Assembly (NCBI GenBank): GCA_029867005.1
Contig: CP123443.1
Span: 124,001 to 188,000, forward strand
DNA from: Candidatus Haliotispira prima
GTDB lineage: Bacteria; Spirochaetota; Spirochaetia; SP-2023
Direction: 5' to 3'
DNA length: 64,000 bases
Part shown: positions 25,587 to 35,556 of the stretch, piece after piece
Numbering within the stretch: position 1 is the stretch's first letter
Layout: each line of letters starts with the position of its first letter
The notes under the pieces: model-generated
The model's input: only the letters and a program-made list of their open reading frames with translations
Database searches by the model: none
What the model was told of the DNA's origin: nothing
Made by a program: the position numbers and the translations under genes

Positions 25587-26462
25587 GTGCTGCGTCTAAA
25601 AGGTGATCGTTTTTGGGGTTACCTGTTCATTGCGCCCACTATGTTAGGTATTGCGGTACTGAACATGTACCCGATTATTAATGTCATTTTTATGACCCTT
25701 TTTAAAACGAAGGGTCTGCGCAGAGATCAGCTTACTTTTGTCGGTATGGACAATTTTACCCGCCTGTTGCAGGACGATACGTTCTGGCAGGCCATGGGTA
25801 ATACCATTGTCTATACCGTTATTTCAGTGCCGTTGTCCGTTTTTTTTGCTTTGGTGACGGCGGCACTGTTGAACTCTCAGGTGCGTGGCAAGAGCCTGTT
25901 CCGCACCATATTTTTCACCCCGGTTGTCGTTCCCGGTGTGGCCTTAGGGGTGATTTGGCTTTTCCTGCTGCAAGCTAAGTATGGCATTGTCAACAATATC
26001 TTGGGCACGCAGATTCCGTTTTTGAGAGACTCAAGTTACGCATTAAGTACAATCTCCATGATTGGCGTGTGGTCGGCTGTGGGCTACTACTGTATTTTGT
26101 TTATTGCGGGAATGCAGAGTATCTCACCGACTTTTTATGAAGCAGCCCGTATTGACGGTGCCGGTCCGATCAGGTGTTTTTTTATCATCACGCTGCCATT
26201 GCTTTCGCCTACCATATTTATGGTGTTGATTTTGTCTATTATTAGCGGCCTGCAAATATTCGATCTGCCCGTGGTCATGGTTGGGCCGATTAATCCTGCC
26301 TATGCGTCGGTGCGGCCGGTGCTGGAATTTTTCTTCCGCTACACCTTCAATGCGGGTAAACCCGGTATCGGTTCGGTGGTGATTGTGATCCTGCTGGCCT
26401 TAATTATGCTGATTACAGCAGTGCAATTCCGAATGCAGCGCAAGTGGGTCCATTATGAATAG
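25587..26462 (+). CDS. sugar ABC transporter permease (MalF-type)
   Basis: The 291-aa inner-membrane permease has six predicted membrane segments. The cytoplasmic EAA loop (YEAARIDGAGPIRCFFIITLP, shown in part) docks the ATPase. It starts at a GTG with AAAGGT upstream. It lies 41 bases after the binding-protein gene, in the order binding protein-MalF-MalG common in CUT1 carbohydrate transporters. Substrate specificity is inferred from the downstream GH4 gene only. Confidence 0.88.
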   Translation: MLRLKGDRFWGYLFIAPTMLGIAVLNMYPIINVIFMTLFKTKGLRRDQLTFVGMDNFTRLLQDDTFWQAMGNTIVYTVISVPLSVFFALVTAALLNSQVRGKSLFRTIFFTPVVVPGVALGVIWLFLLQAKYGIVNNILGTQIPFLRDSSYALSTISMIGVWSAVGYYCILFIAGMQSISPTFYEAARIDGAGPIRCFFIITLPLLSPTIFMVLILSIISGLQIFDLPVVMVGPINPAYASVRPVLEFFFRYTFNAGKPGIGSVVIVILLALIMLITAVQFRMQRKWVHYE

Positions 26463-26504
26463 TGTGTTGTGGGAACTCCCGGTTAGAGAACGCAGGGTCA
26501 GATT

Positions 26505-27332
26505 ATGAAAAAAGGTTCAGTCACATCAATTTTGGCCTATGTAACTCTGATAACAGGTGGACTAATATTTATTTTCCCCTTTATTTGGACCTTGCTGAGT
26601 TCCTTTAAGAGTGCCAATGAGGCCATTGCTGTACCGCTGGTCTGGTTTCCCGCCGTGTGGAGTTGGGCCAATTATGCGGAATTATTTACCTTGTTGCCCT
26701 TCGGTTATTTCTATTGGAATACAGCACTGTTGGTGTTTTTCCGCATAGTCTGTGCCATATTATTTAGTACCATGGCAGCGTATGGCTTTGCCAGAATTCC
26801 GTTTCCCGGCAGTAAATTCTTCTTTGCGTTAATTGTCCTGCAATTTATGATTCCCCCGGCGGTATTCATTTACCCCCAGTACCGTATATTATTTCATTTG
26901 AATGCTTTAAATACCGTGTTTGCCTTGGTCTTTCCCGGTTTGGTTAGTGCCTTTGGCACTTTTTTGATGCGTCAGGCATTCCTGAGTTTGCCCGGTGCCT
27001 TGGAAGAGGCCTCCGTGATAGACGGTTGCAGTCGCTGGCAAATCTATACCTTGGTTTATTTACCTTTACTCAAGTCTTTTATGGTCGCCCTGAGCATCTT
27101 TACCATGATCTTTGCCTGGAAGGATTTGATGTGGCCGCTGATCGTTAATACAGACATCAAAAAGATGACCCTGACAGCGGGAATTATGTATTTGCAAACA
27201 GGTTCGGACTATATTGCCAATTATGCTGTGATGATGGCGGGTGTGGCAATGGCGACCATACCGCTGGTCACATTATATTTCTTCTTTCAAAAATCTTTTC
27301 AAACAGGCATTGCCATGACTGGTATCAAGTAG
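26505..27332 (+). CDS. sugar ABC transporter permease (MalG-type)
   Basis: The 275-aa second permease subunit has six predicted membrane segments and an EAA-loop variant, LEEASVIDGCSRWQIYTLVY, near residues 165-185. CUT1-family features include GGLIFIFPFIWTLLSSFKS at the N terminus. It lies 42 bases after the MalF-type gene in the same operon. Together they would form the membrane channel for the imported glycoside. Confidence 0.88.
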   Translation: MKKGSVTSILAYVTLITGGLIFIFPFIWTLLSSFKSANEAIAVPLVWFPAVWSWANYAELFTLLPFGYFYWNTALLVFFRIVCAILFSTMAAYGFARIPFPGSKFFFALIVLQFMIPPAVFIYPQYRILFHLNALNTVFALVFPGLVSAFGTFLMRQAFLSLPGALEEASVIDGCSRWQIYTLVYLPLLKSFMVALSIFTMIFAWKDLMWPLIVNTDIKKMTLTAGIMYLQTGSDYIANYAVMMAGVAMATIPLVTLYFFFQKSFQTGIAMTGIK

Positions 27333-27405
27333 TTTCTGTTTGATATATAGATAATATAGACAGTTCAAAATTTCGGAAACAAAATCTGATTATAGAGGTC
27401 GTTAT

Positions 27406-28767
27406 ATGCCTAAAATTACTATTATTGGTGCCGGAAGCACTGTGTTTGCCCGAAATATTATCGGTGATATTTTATTCTTGCCCGCGTTTCGGGAAGCGGA
27501 ATTCGCGCTTTATGATGTTGACGAAAAACGTTTGGACGATTCGATGATGGTTTGCGGGAAGATGAATGCCAAGATCGGAGCCAAGGCCAAATTTGAGAAA
27601 TTCTGTGGCCCAACCAAGCGCAGAGAATCCCTGAAAGACAGCGATTTTGTTATCAGCATGTTCCAGGTCGGCGGCTACGAGCCGGCTACCGTAATTGACT
27701 TTGAAGTCTCCAAGAAGCATGGTTTGCGTCACACCATTGCCGATACTTTGGGTGCTGCGGGGATTATGCGGGGGCTGCGTTCCGTGCCGGTGTTTCTCGA
27801 CATCTGTGATGAGATACTGGAAGTTTGCCCTGAGGCTTGGCTACTCAACTACGTCAATCCTATGGCCATGATCTCTTGGGCGGTGACGGCCCTGCGCCCA
27901 CAGGTGAAGTACGTTGGGCTGTGTCACTCCGTTCAGGGCACCGCCCATGAACTGGCCCGCGACTTGGAAATACCGGACGGCAGTCTTTCCTATCTCGCCG
28001 CAGGCATCAATCACATGGCCTTTTATTTGCATTTTGAGCAGGTATTGGCCGATGGCAGCCACAAAAATCTGTACCCGGAAATGTTAGAGGGCTACAAGGC
28101 GGGTCGTATTCCCAAAGAGAATACCGATCTGCCTCGTTGCCCTAATCTGGTACGCTATGAGATGTTTAAATACTTGGGCTATTTTGTCACGGAAAGCTCA
28201 GAGCATTTTGCCGAATACACACCGTACTTTATCAAAGCCGGTAAACCGGAATTGATTGAGCAGTTCCGCATTCCGCTGGACGAGTACCCGCAGCGTTGTA
28301 TTGAGCAGGTCGCAGGCTGGAAGAAGGGGCTGGCCGAGATTACGGCCGGTCTGGATAAGGAAATCGAACCGAGCAAAGAATACGCTTCTAAGATCGTCAA
28401 CGCGATCTGGACCGGGAAGCCGGAAGTCATCAACGGTAATGTGGCGAATTGTGGCCTGATCGACAATGTATTACAGGAGGCTGCTGTTGAAGTTCCCTGT
28501 TTTATTGATTCTCAGGGTATCCATCCGGTCAAAGTCGGCAAGCTCCCGCCACATCTGGCGGCCCTGATTGCTACGAATGTCAATGTTCAGAGTTTGTTTG
28601 TGGAAGCCTTCGTGCAGGAGGATGTGCAGTGGCTCTATCATGCGGCGATGATGGACCCTCATACTGCCGCCGAGTTGTCGATGGCTGAAATCTATGCTCT
28701 GATGGATGAGCTGTTAACCGAACACAAGAAGCAAAGTGCCTTGTATCGGTTACCCGGATGGGTGTAG
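27406..28767 (+). CDS. GH4 family glycosidase, alpha-galactosidase-like
   Basis: This 453-aa cytoplasmic enzyme belongs to glycoside hydrolase family 4, which uses NAD and a divalent metal in a redox-assisted mechanism. The N-terminal Rossmann motif is GAGSTVFARN. The block GGYEPATVIDFEVSKKHG followed by TIADTLGAAGIMRGLR is close to MelA-type alpha-galactosidases. GLCHSVQGT and GINHMAF supply the metal-binding Cys and His. It most likely cleaves the alpha-galactoside imported by the adjacent ABC system. An alpha-glucosidase or galacturonidase cannot be excluded by sequence reading alone. GAGGT precedes the ATG; the gene is the last of the operon. Confidence 0.85.
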   Translation: MPKITIIGAGSTVFARNIIGDILFLPAFREAEFALYDVDEKRLDDSMMVCGKMNAKIGAKAKFEKFCGPTKRRESLKDSDFVISMFQVGGYEPATVIDFEVSKKHGLRHTIADTLGAAGIMRGLRSVPVFLDICDEILEVCPEAWLLNYVNPMAMISWAVTALRPQVKYVGLCHSVQGTAHELARDLEIPDGSLSYLAAGINHMAFYLHFEQVLADGSHKNLYPEMLEGYKAGRIPKENTDLPRCPNLVRYEMFKYLGYFVTESSEHFAEYTPYFIKAGKPELIEQFRIPLDEYPQRCIEQVAGWKKGLAEITAGLDKEIEPSKEYASKIVNAIWTGKPEVINGNVANCGLIDNVLQEAAVEVPCFIDSQGIHPVKVGKLPPHLAALIATNVNVQSLFVEAFVQEDVQWLYHAAMMDPHTAAELSMAEIYALMDELLTEHKKQSALYRLPGWV

Positions 28768-28847
28768 TGGCTGTAATGTCTCGTGTAATGTCAATGGATA
28801 GCCTGAAAAACGGATAGCCTGGAATTAGGCAACTTTTCCGGGCAACG

Positions 28848-30107
28848 TTACGGACCCGGCGTCAGGTAGAGCCGGGCCACACTGGCTTCACGCTTCCACT
28901 CTAACCGTCCGATAAAGACATTCTGAAAGGCTTCCGGCATCAAATCCTGACCGTTGATTTTAATTTTGGTGGCATCAACATCGCTGAGCCATAAGGTCAG
29001 AGGTGCTTCTCCCTGTAACAAAAGCTGTTTGTTTTGCAGTACCGGGAATTCCCGGGCTTTTTGACCAAACCATTGATAGCGGATGTAGCTATCTTGTTGA
29101 AAGGTCAGCCGGAGCTGCAATGTCACGGGCTTGCCGACCTGTAGTATGGCATGTGGTACGGCATCCCGGTACTGCTGCCGGAACGCTTCAAATTTCGCGC
29201 GGAGCTCGTCCTGAGGGAAGCTATCCGGCAGAACGGTTTGGGTCTCGGTGGCAGTGCGGTCATTCCGACTTAGATTGATGAGGACGGCAGGGCCCTCATC
29301 TCTTTGGAAAGCGAAGTCGAGCCGATAAGAATTTGTATCTGTGTCCGGGGTTTTCGTGTCGGACTGAGAGGGCAGAATGAGGTCGGCCGAATAGAGGGAC
29401 AGGCTATTGGTTTTGCCGCCGGCTAAAGTCAGCTCATAGTCTCGGTCCAGATTCAGGCTGACCAGTTGAAAGCCTTGTGCTGTATGGACCACACGGAGTT
29501 TCGGTTTCCGCAGGTCATTGCGTTCCGGGTCCAAGACAAAATGGAGGATGAGACCATCTTCTAAGTCCTGCATCCAAGGATAGCGGTTGACAATTATTGG
29601 CCCCGGGTACTTCCGGACTGTTCCGGGGCCTTCCGAGATTTTCTGTCGGACATTTTCAGCACTCGGGGAAGAATCTGCGGTGCCGACATTGTTTTCCCTG
29701 TTTTCGGCTGATCCGGAGTCGGATTCTTGTGGGCCGGGTTCTTTTGCTTTGTAGTAGATAAAGTAGCCTAATCCTCCTATTGCGAATAGCAGGAGGATGG
29801 AGCCGATAACCAGAGGGGGCAGCTTCCGGTTGCGAGTATTGCCCGTGAGCTGTTCCATGGGCAGGGGACTTTCTATGATTTTGACATTTTGGTAGGCATT
29901 GAGCAAAATTCCGGGATCCAGTTTCAAGCTTTCCGCATAGTTTTTTAAGAAACCATAGTAGTAAGATTCAGCAGCAAAAAATTCGTATTGGTCACCTTCC
30001 AATGCTTCCAGGTTGCGGCGGGGGATGTTGGAATTGCTCTCCAGTTCTTGCAGAGTCAGGCCCAGTTCTTGCCTGCGTTTTTTTAGAATGTCACCTGGCC
30101 TCTTCAT
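28848..30107 (-). CDS. RodZ-like helix-turn-helix membrane protein
   Basis: This 419-aa protein has an N-terminal HTH domain (about residues 1-75, GDILKKRRQELGLTLQELE). A single membrane segment follows (LVIGSILLLFAIGGLGYFIY, about 98-118), then a long extracytoplasmic region ending in a DUF4115-like domain (LRLTFQQDSYIRYQ, APLTLWLSDVDATKIKINGQ, shown in part). The architecture is that of RodZ, which links MreB to the envelope and helps set rod or helical cell shape. The extracytoplasmic part is larger than in E. coli RodZ. It is the last gene of a minus-strand run with the lolA-like gene. Confidence 0.75.
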   Translation of the reverse strand: MKRPGDILKKRRQELGLTLQELESNSNIPRRNLEALEGDQYEFFAAESYYYGFLKNYAESLKLDPGILLNAYQNVKIIESPLPMEQLTGNTRNRKLPPLVIGSILLLFAIGGLGYFIYYKAKEPGPQESDSGSAENRENNVGTADSSPSAENVRQKISEGPGTVRKYPGPIIVNRYPWMQDLEDGLILHFVLDPERNDLRKPKLRVVHTAQGFQLVSLNLDRDYELTLAGGKTNSLSLYSADLILPSQSDTKTPDTDTNSYRLDFAFQRDEGPAVLINLSRNDRTATETQTVLPDSFPQDELRAKFEAFRQQYRDAVPHAILQVGKPVTLQLRLTFQQDSYIRYQWFGQKAREFPVLQNKQLLLQGEAPLTLWLSDVDATKIKINGQDLMPEAFQNVFIGRLEWKREASVARLYLTPGP

Positions 30108-30244
30108 TGTAATCCAACCTTTTGGATGGTTTTCTTTGCTGTGTTACACGGGATAGTTTTGCACGGGGCCGTTTGGCACGGGACCGCATGGCACCGGGCC
30201 ATATTTGCCGGCGTGCCGCAAACGAGAAATGTATGCATCAAATG

Positions 30245-30955
30245 TCAGTCCTGTAGGAACTTCGCCCACTCTTTGGCACCGGGAGGGTTCTTGGGATCGA
30301 AAATAGTATCTTCAAGGCCAATATTGGTTTGAATATCCAGAAAATTATATTCGACCTTGCTGCCGTACCAACTGCCCTTGACCTGACGCATCAGTAAACT
30401 GGTGGGATAGAAACTGACTTGCAGTTCTTCGATGCGAGCCGAAGAATTGATTGGGTTGAGCAATAGTACGATTACCGGACTTCCTATGCCTTCTTCTTTG
30501 ACGGGTTGGGAACCTGTTGGGTATTTGTAGCGCATGGAATACAGCCTGCGCATCACACGCAGGCTGGGTGGGCCCGCCTGTGCGCCTTCCAAGGGTTGGG
30601 TCATCAGTATTTTGTTCTGATGATTGTAAATAACCAATTGAGTATTGGTAATTAGGATGAAACGTTTACTGGGAGTGTTATATTTGAGAAGGACATTGCC
30701 GGGGGTTTTATAGTACGCGGTGGCAACAGAGTTCTGTTCATTGATATTCATGCGCCACAATGCCTTGTAATCCTGTATTTTCTGGTGGGCTGTCTCGGCA
30801 CGGGTAAAAAACTGAGAGACCGTCTCTTGAGCCGCCAGAGGCGATAGTTGGATTAATTGCACTCCCGAGAGGAGAAGCAATAGCAAGCCGATCTTCACGC
30901 CTTGTCTGTAGCCGTGAGTGGTGTTGCGGAGAAAAAGAACCTTGATTTTAAGCAT
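30245..30955 (-). CDS. LolA-like outer-membrane lipoprotein carrier
   Basis: This 236-aa protein has a signal peptide (GVKIGLLLLLLSGVQLIQLSPLAAQ). The mature part resembles LolA, which shuttles lipoproteins across the periplasm: FTRAETAHQKIQDYKALWRM, KTPGNVLLKYNTPSKRFILI and NQKILMTQP-type strands. The start MLKIKV at 30955 is preferred; a longer in-frame reading to 31147 has no support. It lies 137 bases before the rodZ-like gene on the same strand. A LolA partner fits the many lipoproteins of this window. The intergenic DNA toward rodZ contains degenerate repeats of GGCACGGG(A/C)CCG type. Confidence 0.75.
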   Translation of the reverse strand: MLKIKVLFLRNTTHGYRQGVKIGLLLLLLSGVQLIQLSPLAAQETVSQFFTRAETAHQKIQDYKALWRMNINEQNSVATAYYKTPGNVLLKYNTPSKRFILITNTQLVIYNHQNKILMTQPLEGAQAGPPSLRVMRRLYSMRYKYPTGSQPVKEEGIGSPVIVLLLNPINSSARIEELQVSFYPTSLLMRQVKGSWYGSKVEYNFLDIQTNIGLEDTIFDPKNPPGAKEWAKFLQD

Positions 30956-31344
30956 TGAAAAACCTGAAAAAAGAGCTGTGTCAAACGGGCACGAGATTAC
31001 CCGAATTACCTGATGATTTTGCGTGATCCTGCGTGATTCTGCCCTCGTGGGCATGATATGAGGAGATTTTCGGCACCCTCCAACATGGGCCGGGAAAGGA
31101 GGCCCATTCAAAGTCATCTGTGGAGAATGATCTGTGCCAAGTGTCACAGTCTAACGGTTTTTGCCGCACTTAGACAAGATATTGAAATAAGGTCCGGAAG
31201 CAGATCCTGAGCTCGGATTTTGAAATAAGATCTTACTCCGAAATCTTGACCCGTATTCTGAGTCCGGCATCCCAAAAAGATGTTTTGGCCAAAATCCTGC
31301 TTTGCCGGCAAGACGAAAATTATAGGTGGATTATTCGCTGAAAA

Positions 31345-33072
31345 TTATTTGCCCACGCAAAACTGTTGGAAAATATCGCGCAGCATTTCAGCATTGAAGG
31401 TCTGACCATTTACTTCGCCGAGCCGGCCACAAATCTGGCGCAGCAGTTCGCTGCCCCAGTCCATGTCGAAGAGTTGCTGTTCCCTGTTTTGGAGACCGTC
31501 ACAATATTCCTGAAGCAGTTCAGCTGTCTGGTGTATCAATTCAGCTTGGCGTTCGCTGAGCGGGGCTTCCGTCTCTGCTTTGAGCTGGACAGGCAAGCTG
31601 CGTTGCAGCTCATCAATCAATTGGGGCAGGCCTTGGCCCGTCTTGGCTGAGCAAAGAAATAAACAGCACTCTGTTCCCGCTTCGTTTTCTGCGGCCCGTT
31701 GTTTCTGCCATTCGTCTTGCAGCTGCTCTGAAATAGCTTTTGTGTCTGTCTGGTCTTTATTGTCGGAGGTTTGGTTGACGTGGGTTTGGTTGGGAAGGGG
31801 AGGAAGGTTGGGAGAGGAAAGCAGATCACTTTTGTTCCAGATTTCGAGCAGTGGCAGTTTCCGTTTAGCGGCAATTTGCCGCATTTCGCTGCGGTAGCGT
31901 TGCAGCTCAGCTACGGCCGCGTCCATGGTTATCTCTGTTTCCGTTTCCGTGACTGTCAGGTCGGCAGTCGGATTGTCCGCCTCGGCATAACCGTCCTGCC
32001 ATTCCTTTGCCGAGTGTTCGTGTGCGGCCCGTATGTCTGGCCACCGCCGGGTCAAGTCGACCAGAGCGACCCGAATATCGCTGAGTAAAAGTACAAAGTC
32101 GGCCTGTTCCAGCAGTTGCCGACTGCGCAGCATCCCCTGCTGTTCAATGGGGTCATCGCTGTCGCGGCGCAGCCCGGCAGTGTCGTAGAGCAAAATACTC
32201 TGTCCGGCCAGTTCAAAGTGGGCTTCCAGGTAGTCTCGGGTGGTGCCGGCCTGCTCAGAGACAATGGAACGCTCTTGGGCCAGCAGACGGTTGAATAGAG
32301 ATGATTTACCGCTGTTGACGGCCCCGATCAAAACGATCTTACAGGTTTTCCAACAGTTTTTTTGTAGCCGGTAGGAAGAGAGACAGTCACGCAAATATTG
32401 TAGGTGGCTTCGGGCCGAAGGCAGACTGTCGGGCAATTGGTAATGAAATTCCAGCTCCGTTTCATCGTAGTCCAATTGCAGTTCGCTACGGGCCAGTATT
32501 TGCAGCAGGTCAGAGCGCATTTGCTGCAACCTTTGGGTAAAGGGATTGTGGGGTTGATCCAAGTGATAGAGGGCACTGCGACGTTGGTTCTGGCTCCGGC
32601 TTTCGGCCAGGAGGGCGATGGCCTCGGCTTGGTGAAGGTTGCGCTTGCCGTATTTGATGCTGCGATAGGTGAATTCACCGCGCCGGGCCTCGCGGAGGCC
32701 CAGTTTTCGGAGTAATTTGCGCACGGCATCCAGGACAGCCAAGCTGCCGTGACAGTGGATTTCAAGCATATCCTCGCCGCTGTAGCTGCGCGGGGCGCAG
32801 AATTTCAGCAGCAGAACCTCGTCCACTAACGCGTCTTTTTCGGAGGAATCCGGATACAGAAGAAAGCCATAGACCGCGCTGTGGCTCTCAGCCCGCTCTA
32901 GAGCACCGTAACGTGAAAAGGCATTGGCAAATAGCTGCCAAACGGTTGGGCCACTGCAACGAAACACGGCCACGGCACTTTTTCCCGGCACCGTTGCCAA
33001 GGCAAAAATGGCATCGCCATTGCGAAAGTGGCCTTCTCCCGAGGCTTGTTCGTTGCGCAGTTCTGTGGACAT
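31345..33072 (-). CDS. mnmE: tRNA modification GTPase MnmE
   Basis: MnmE, with MnmG, installs the 5-carboxymethylaminomethyl group on wobble uridine 34 of some tRNAs. The 575-aa protein has the N-terminal folate-binding domain (DAIFALATVPGKSAVAVFR; GEDMLEIHCHGS) and a G domain with GAVNSGKSSLFN (about residue 247), DTAG and NKSD. It ends with the conserved CVGK motif. The region between DTAG and NKSD carries a low-complexity insertion (ADNPTADLTVTETETEITMD), and another lies before CLFLCSAKTG; both are unusual for the family. It starts 46 bases after the MBL/cNMP gene and is probably co-transcribed with it. Confidence 0.93.
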   Translation of the reverse strand: MSTELRNEQASGEGHFRNGDAIFALATVPGKSAVAVFRCSGPTVWQLFANAFSRYGALERAESHSAVYGFLLYPDSSEKDALVDEVLLLKFCAPRSYSGEDMLEIHCHGSLAVLDAVRKLLRKLGLREARRGEFTYRSIKYGKRNLHQAEAIALLAESRSQNQRRSALYHLDQPHNPFTQRLQQMRSDLLQILARSELQLDYDETELEFHYQLPDSLPSARSHLQYLRDCLSSYRLQKNCWKTCKIVLIGAVNSGKSSLFNRLLAQERSIVSEQAGTTRDYLEAHFELAGQSILLYDTAGLRRDSDDPIEQQGMLRSRQLLEQADFVLLLSDIRVALVDLTRRWPDIRAAHEHSAKEWQDGYAEADNPTADLTVTETETEITMDAAVAELQRYRSEMRQIAAKRKLPLLEIWNKSDLLSSPNLPPLPNQTHVNQTSDNKDQTDTKAISEQLQDEWQKQRAAENEAGTECCLFLCSAKTGQGLPQLIDELQRSLPVQLKAETEAPLSERQAELIHQTAELLQEYCDGLQNREQQLFDMDWGSELLRQICGRLGEVNGQTFNAEMLRDIFQQFCVGK

Positions 33073-33118
33073 CTTTTGTCTTTAATGCTTTGTGCTTGAG
33101 GCTTGGCCGCCTGTAAAC

Positions 33119-35401
33119 CTATGTCTTTCTGTTTCCCGTTTGCTGTAGCTGCCGGAAAAATTCGGAGAATTCTTCATCGAGGTCCACATCCATGATTGAT
33201 TCACGCTGGGTAAACAGGATGCGGCTGGTCTTGAGATTGTGCAGCTCCATCAGTTTCCACTGCACTACCGGTATGCGGTGAATGACTTTGGTAGGGATAT
33301 GATAAATAATCGTTTTCTGGACGGTCTCGTAGGAATACTGAATGCGAACACCGGGCAAAACAGTTTCCTCTCCGAAGATATCACCGCCGACGAAGAGATC
33401 CTTCATTTCGTTGTCTTCAAAGATGCCGATGGAGCCTTGGAAAACAATATAGAGCCCCGGCAAGTCACGGCAGTCAATCAGCTCGCCCGGTTCGCTTTCA
33501 TAGATACCGATGTTTTGCGAAATATAGCGCAGGGCACTTTCGCCAACACTGTCGGAAAACAGGCTTAACGATTGTAGGTAATCAATGCGATACTGAGTGT
33601 CCGTAAACTGTTTGGTGACCCCGTGGCTGTTGAGGATATGGAGGTAAATACTCTTGGGGATTTCCAGCAGAGTTACATAGCTTTCGGCGCGAAAGGTCAG
33701 GTTGGAAGGAGTATTGAAAAGTACAAACGAAGAGCCAACCAGGGAGCCGGTATTCAAAGTGATGGAGATGTCATCTTCGACGTTGATTCCACCGATGACA
33801 CCGGTCAGTAACAAATAAATGTTTTCAGGATTTTCCCCTTTTTTAATCAGGATAGTACCAATGTTAAGGTACAGAATTTCGCCGTTGAGCAGCATATTCA
33901 TGTCGCGTTCAGAAGTCAGGGGCAAAGTTTCTTTCAGCCAGAATTCGGCACGCTTCATGTAGAAATTGACCTTGGAAGGGATCAAAACATCGGTCAGGGC
34001 AAAGGTGGCATTGGTGCCAATTTCCTTTTCGTTACCGTCCAGTGGTCGTTCTATATGGCACAACACAATCTTTTTGGAAACGTCGTCTTTAAAGTCAATG
34101 GCATCACCGTGAATCAGGCCTCCTCCGATGTCAACTTTTTTTAGGTCGGTGGGCACCATGTAGGACTGCTTGATACGGGTATAGTATTCCATGCTGATGC
34201 CATAGGCTGTCGGGTCATCGGTGATAAAGCTTTCCAGAATGCGGTCGGAGCAGGTATCCGCCAAGTGGCCATAGCAGCGGTAGCCTTCGTGCCACAGGGT
34301 GCGGAAGTAGAAAATGGAGGTTTCCACCGGGTGGGGAGAAATCAGGGGCATGACTTCTAATCCATCAATTTCATTCCACCGGTCGAATTCCAGGTCAAAG
34401 CATTTGAACATGCGGAAAAACATCCGCTCGTCCACAGACAAAACGGCGGAGAGTTTTTTGGTCACCGAATGGCGTACGGCCTTGGTGGCAAAATACTTCA
34501 ATCGGCGGTCAGAGCGAATCAGAGAAGTCAGGCCGCCAAAGTGGTCGTCATGGCTGTGCGTGTGGAAAATACCTTCCAGTTCGTTGATCGAAATGCCGGC
34601 GGCATTGAGCAGTCGGTCGACACCTGGCGGGGCATCCACCAGGAAATAACGTCCCTGGTAGCAGATTAGGGATGACATACTGGCCCGGTCGGCATCCCAA
34701 CCGTTGCCCTCTCCGAGGTGGGTCACCGAGAAATATTCCGCGTTGGGCTTGTGATAGTCCAAATTGTAGGGAATCTCGTAGTTTTCCTGAGAGAATAAAT
34801 TGAGGTCGACCTGTACGGTATCATCGCCAAAAGTGAATTCATAGACGTTGTGGGCTATGCGCCGAATAAAGAGCCCCTTGTGGATCTCCATGCGCCGGGA
34901 ACCTTCAACGAAGAACAAGTCAAGCTGTTCTTCGACTTTCTCCAGGCGGCCAAAGTTAAAGCGCATTTTCATGCGCATCAGGTCGATGGCCTGTTGCTGG
35001 TCGAAACCGGCCTCCATTAGTTCTTTGACCGAAATTAAGCCATATTTGCCTCGGATGAAGTAATTGCATTGGGCATTGATTTGGTGGGGCAGACCGATCA
35101 GCAAGGGGCGTACCCCGGTGTTATTGGGATGATTGGGCAGGGACATGCCCTGTTTGTACTGCATGTGCAGAATCGGAAATTCTATTAGGTTGCAGAACTG
35201 ACCGTTTTGCGTAGCGACATCGGAAAGCAAAATAGCGTTGGGTCCGGTTGCAAATCCGATGCCGTCCTTTTCTATGTCGCGGATGATTCCTTTGCGACTC
35301 AGCAGTTTGACGATGTCCATTGGGCAGCCACAGAGGATACGCAGATCAATTTGATGGATATTGACCATGTACACGCCTGGGCAGACATTGAGTTTGTGCA
35401 T
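33119..35401 (-). CDS. metallo-beta-lactamase fold protein with cyclic-nucleotide-binding domains
   Basis: This 760-aa protein has an N-terminal region of about 230 residues without clear similarity. A metallo-beta-lactamase-fold domain follows, with the metal motif HTHSHDDHFGG near residue 290. The C-terminal half has two cyclic-NMP-binding-like jelly rolls, at about 520-620 (GTILIKKGENPENIYLLLTG) and 630-730 (GLYIVFQGSIGIFE, VGGDIFGEET). A nucleotide-regulated hydrolase in the cytoplasm is inferred; the substrate is unknown. The ATG at 35401 follows GAAGGAAG; a TTG six codons upstream is less likely. A 13-bp minisatellite lies 156 bases upstream. Confidence 0.8.
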   Translation of the reverse strand: MHKLNVCPGVYMVNIHQIDLRILCGCPMDIVKLLSRKGIIRDIEKDGIGFATGPNAILLSDVATQNGQFCNLIEFPILHMQYKQGMSLPNHPNNTGVRPLLIGLPHQINAQCNYFIRGKYGLISVKELMEAGFDQQQAIDLMRMKMRFNFGRLEKVEEQLDLFFVEGSRRMEIHKGLFIRRIAHNVYEFTFGDDTVQVDLNLFSQENYEIPYNLDYHKPNAEYFSVTHLGEGNGWDADRASMSSLICYQGRYFLVDAPPGVDRLLNAAGISINELEGIFHTHSHDDHFGGLTSLIRSDRRLKYFATKAVRHSVTKKLSAVLSVDERMFFRMFKCFDLEFDRWNEIDGLEVMPLISPHPVETSIFYFRTLWHEGYRCYGHLADTCSDRILESFITDDPTAYGISMEYYTRIKQSYMVPTDLKKVDIGGGLIHGDAIDFKDDVSKKIVLCHIERPLDGNEKEIGTNATFALTDVLIPSKVNFYMKRAEFWLKETLPLTSERDMNMLLNGEILYLNIGTILIKKGENPENIYLLLTGVIGGINVEDDISITLNTGSLVGSSFVLFNTPSNLTFRAESYVTLLEIPKSIYLHILNSHGVTKQFTDTQYRIDYLQSLSLFSDSVGESALRYISQNIGIYESEPGELIDCRDLPGLYIVFQGSIGIFEDNEMKDLFVGGDIFGEETVLPGVRIQYSYETVQKTIIYHIPTKVIHRIPVVQWKLMELHNLKTSRILFTQRESIMDVDLDEEFSEFFRQLQQTGNRKT

Positions 35402-35556
35402 CCGGAGGTCTTCCTTCAATTATTCATGTTAGAACATTTAGTTGTGTATGGATATGTACAGGCAGCCTGCAAACTATGGGCCACACTATTCTATAGAAAA
35501 AACTTTGTATTGAAAAGTCTCTAATGTTCGGAAGGACGTTTTTGGTTTGCAACGCG

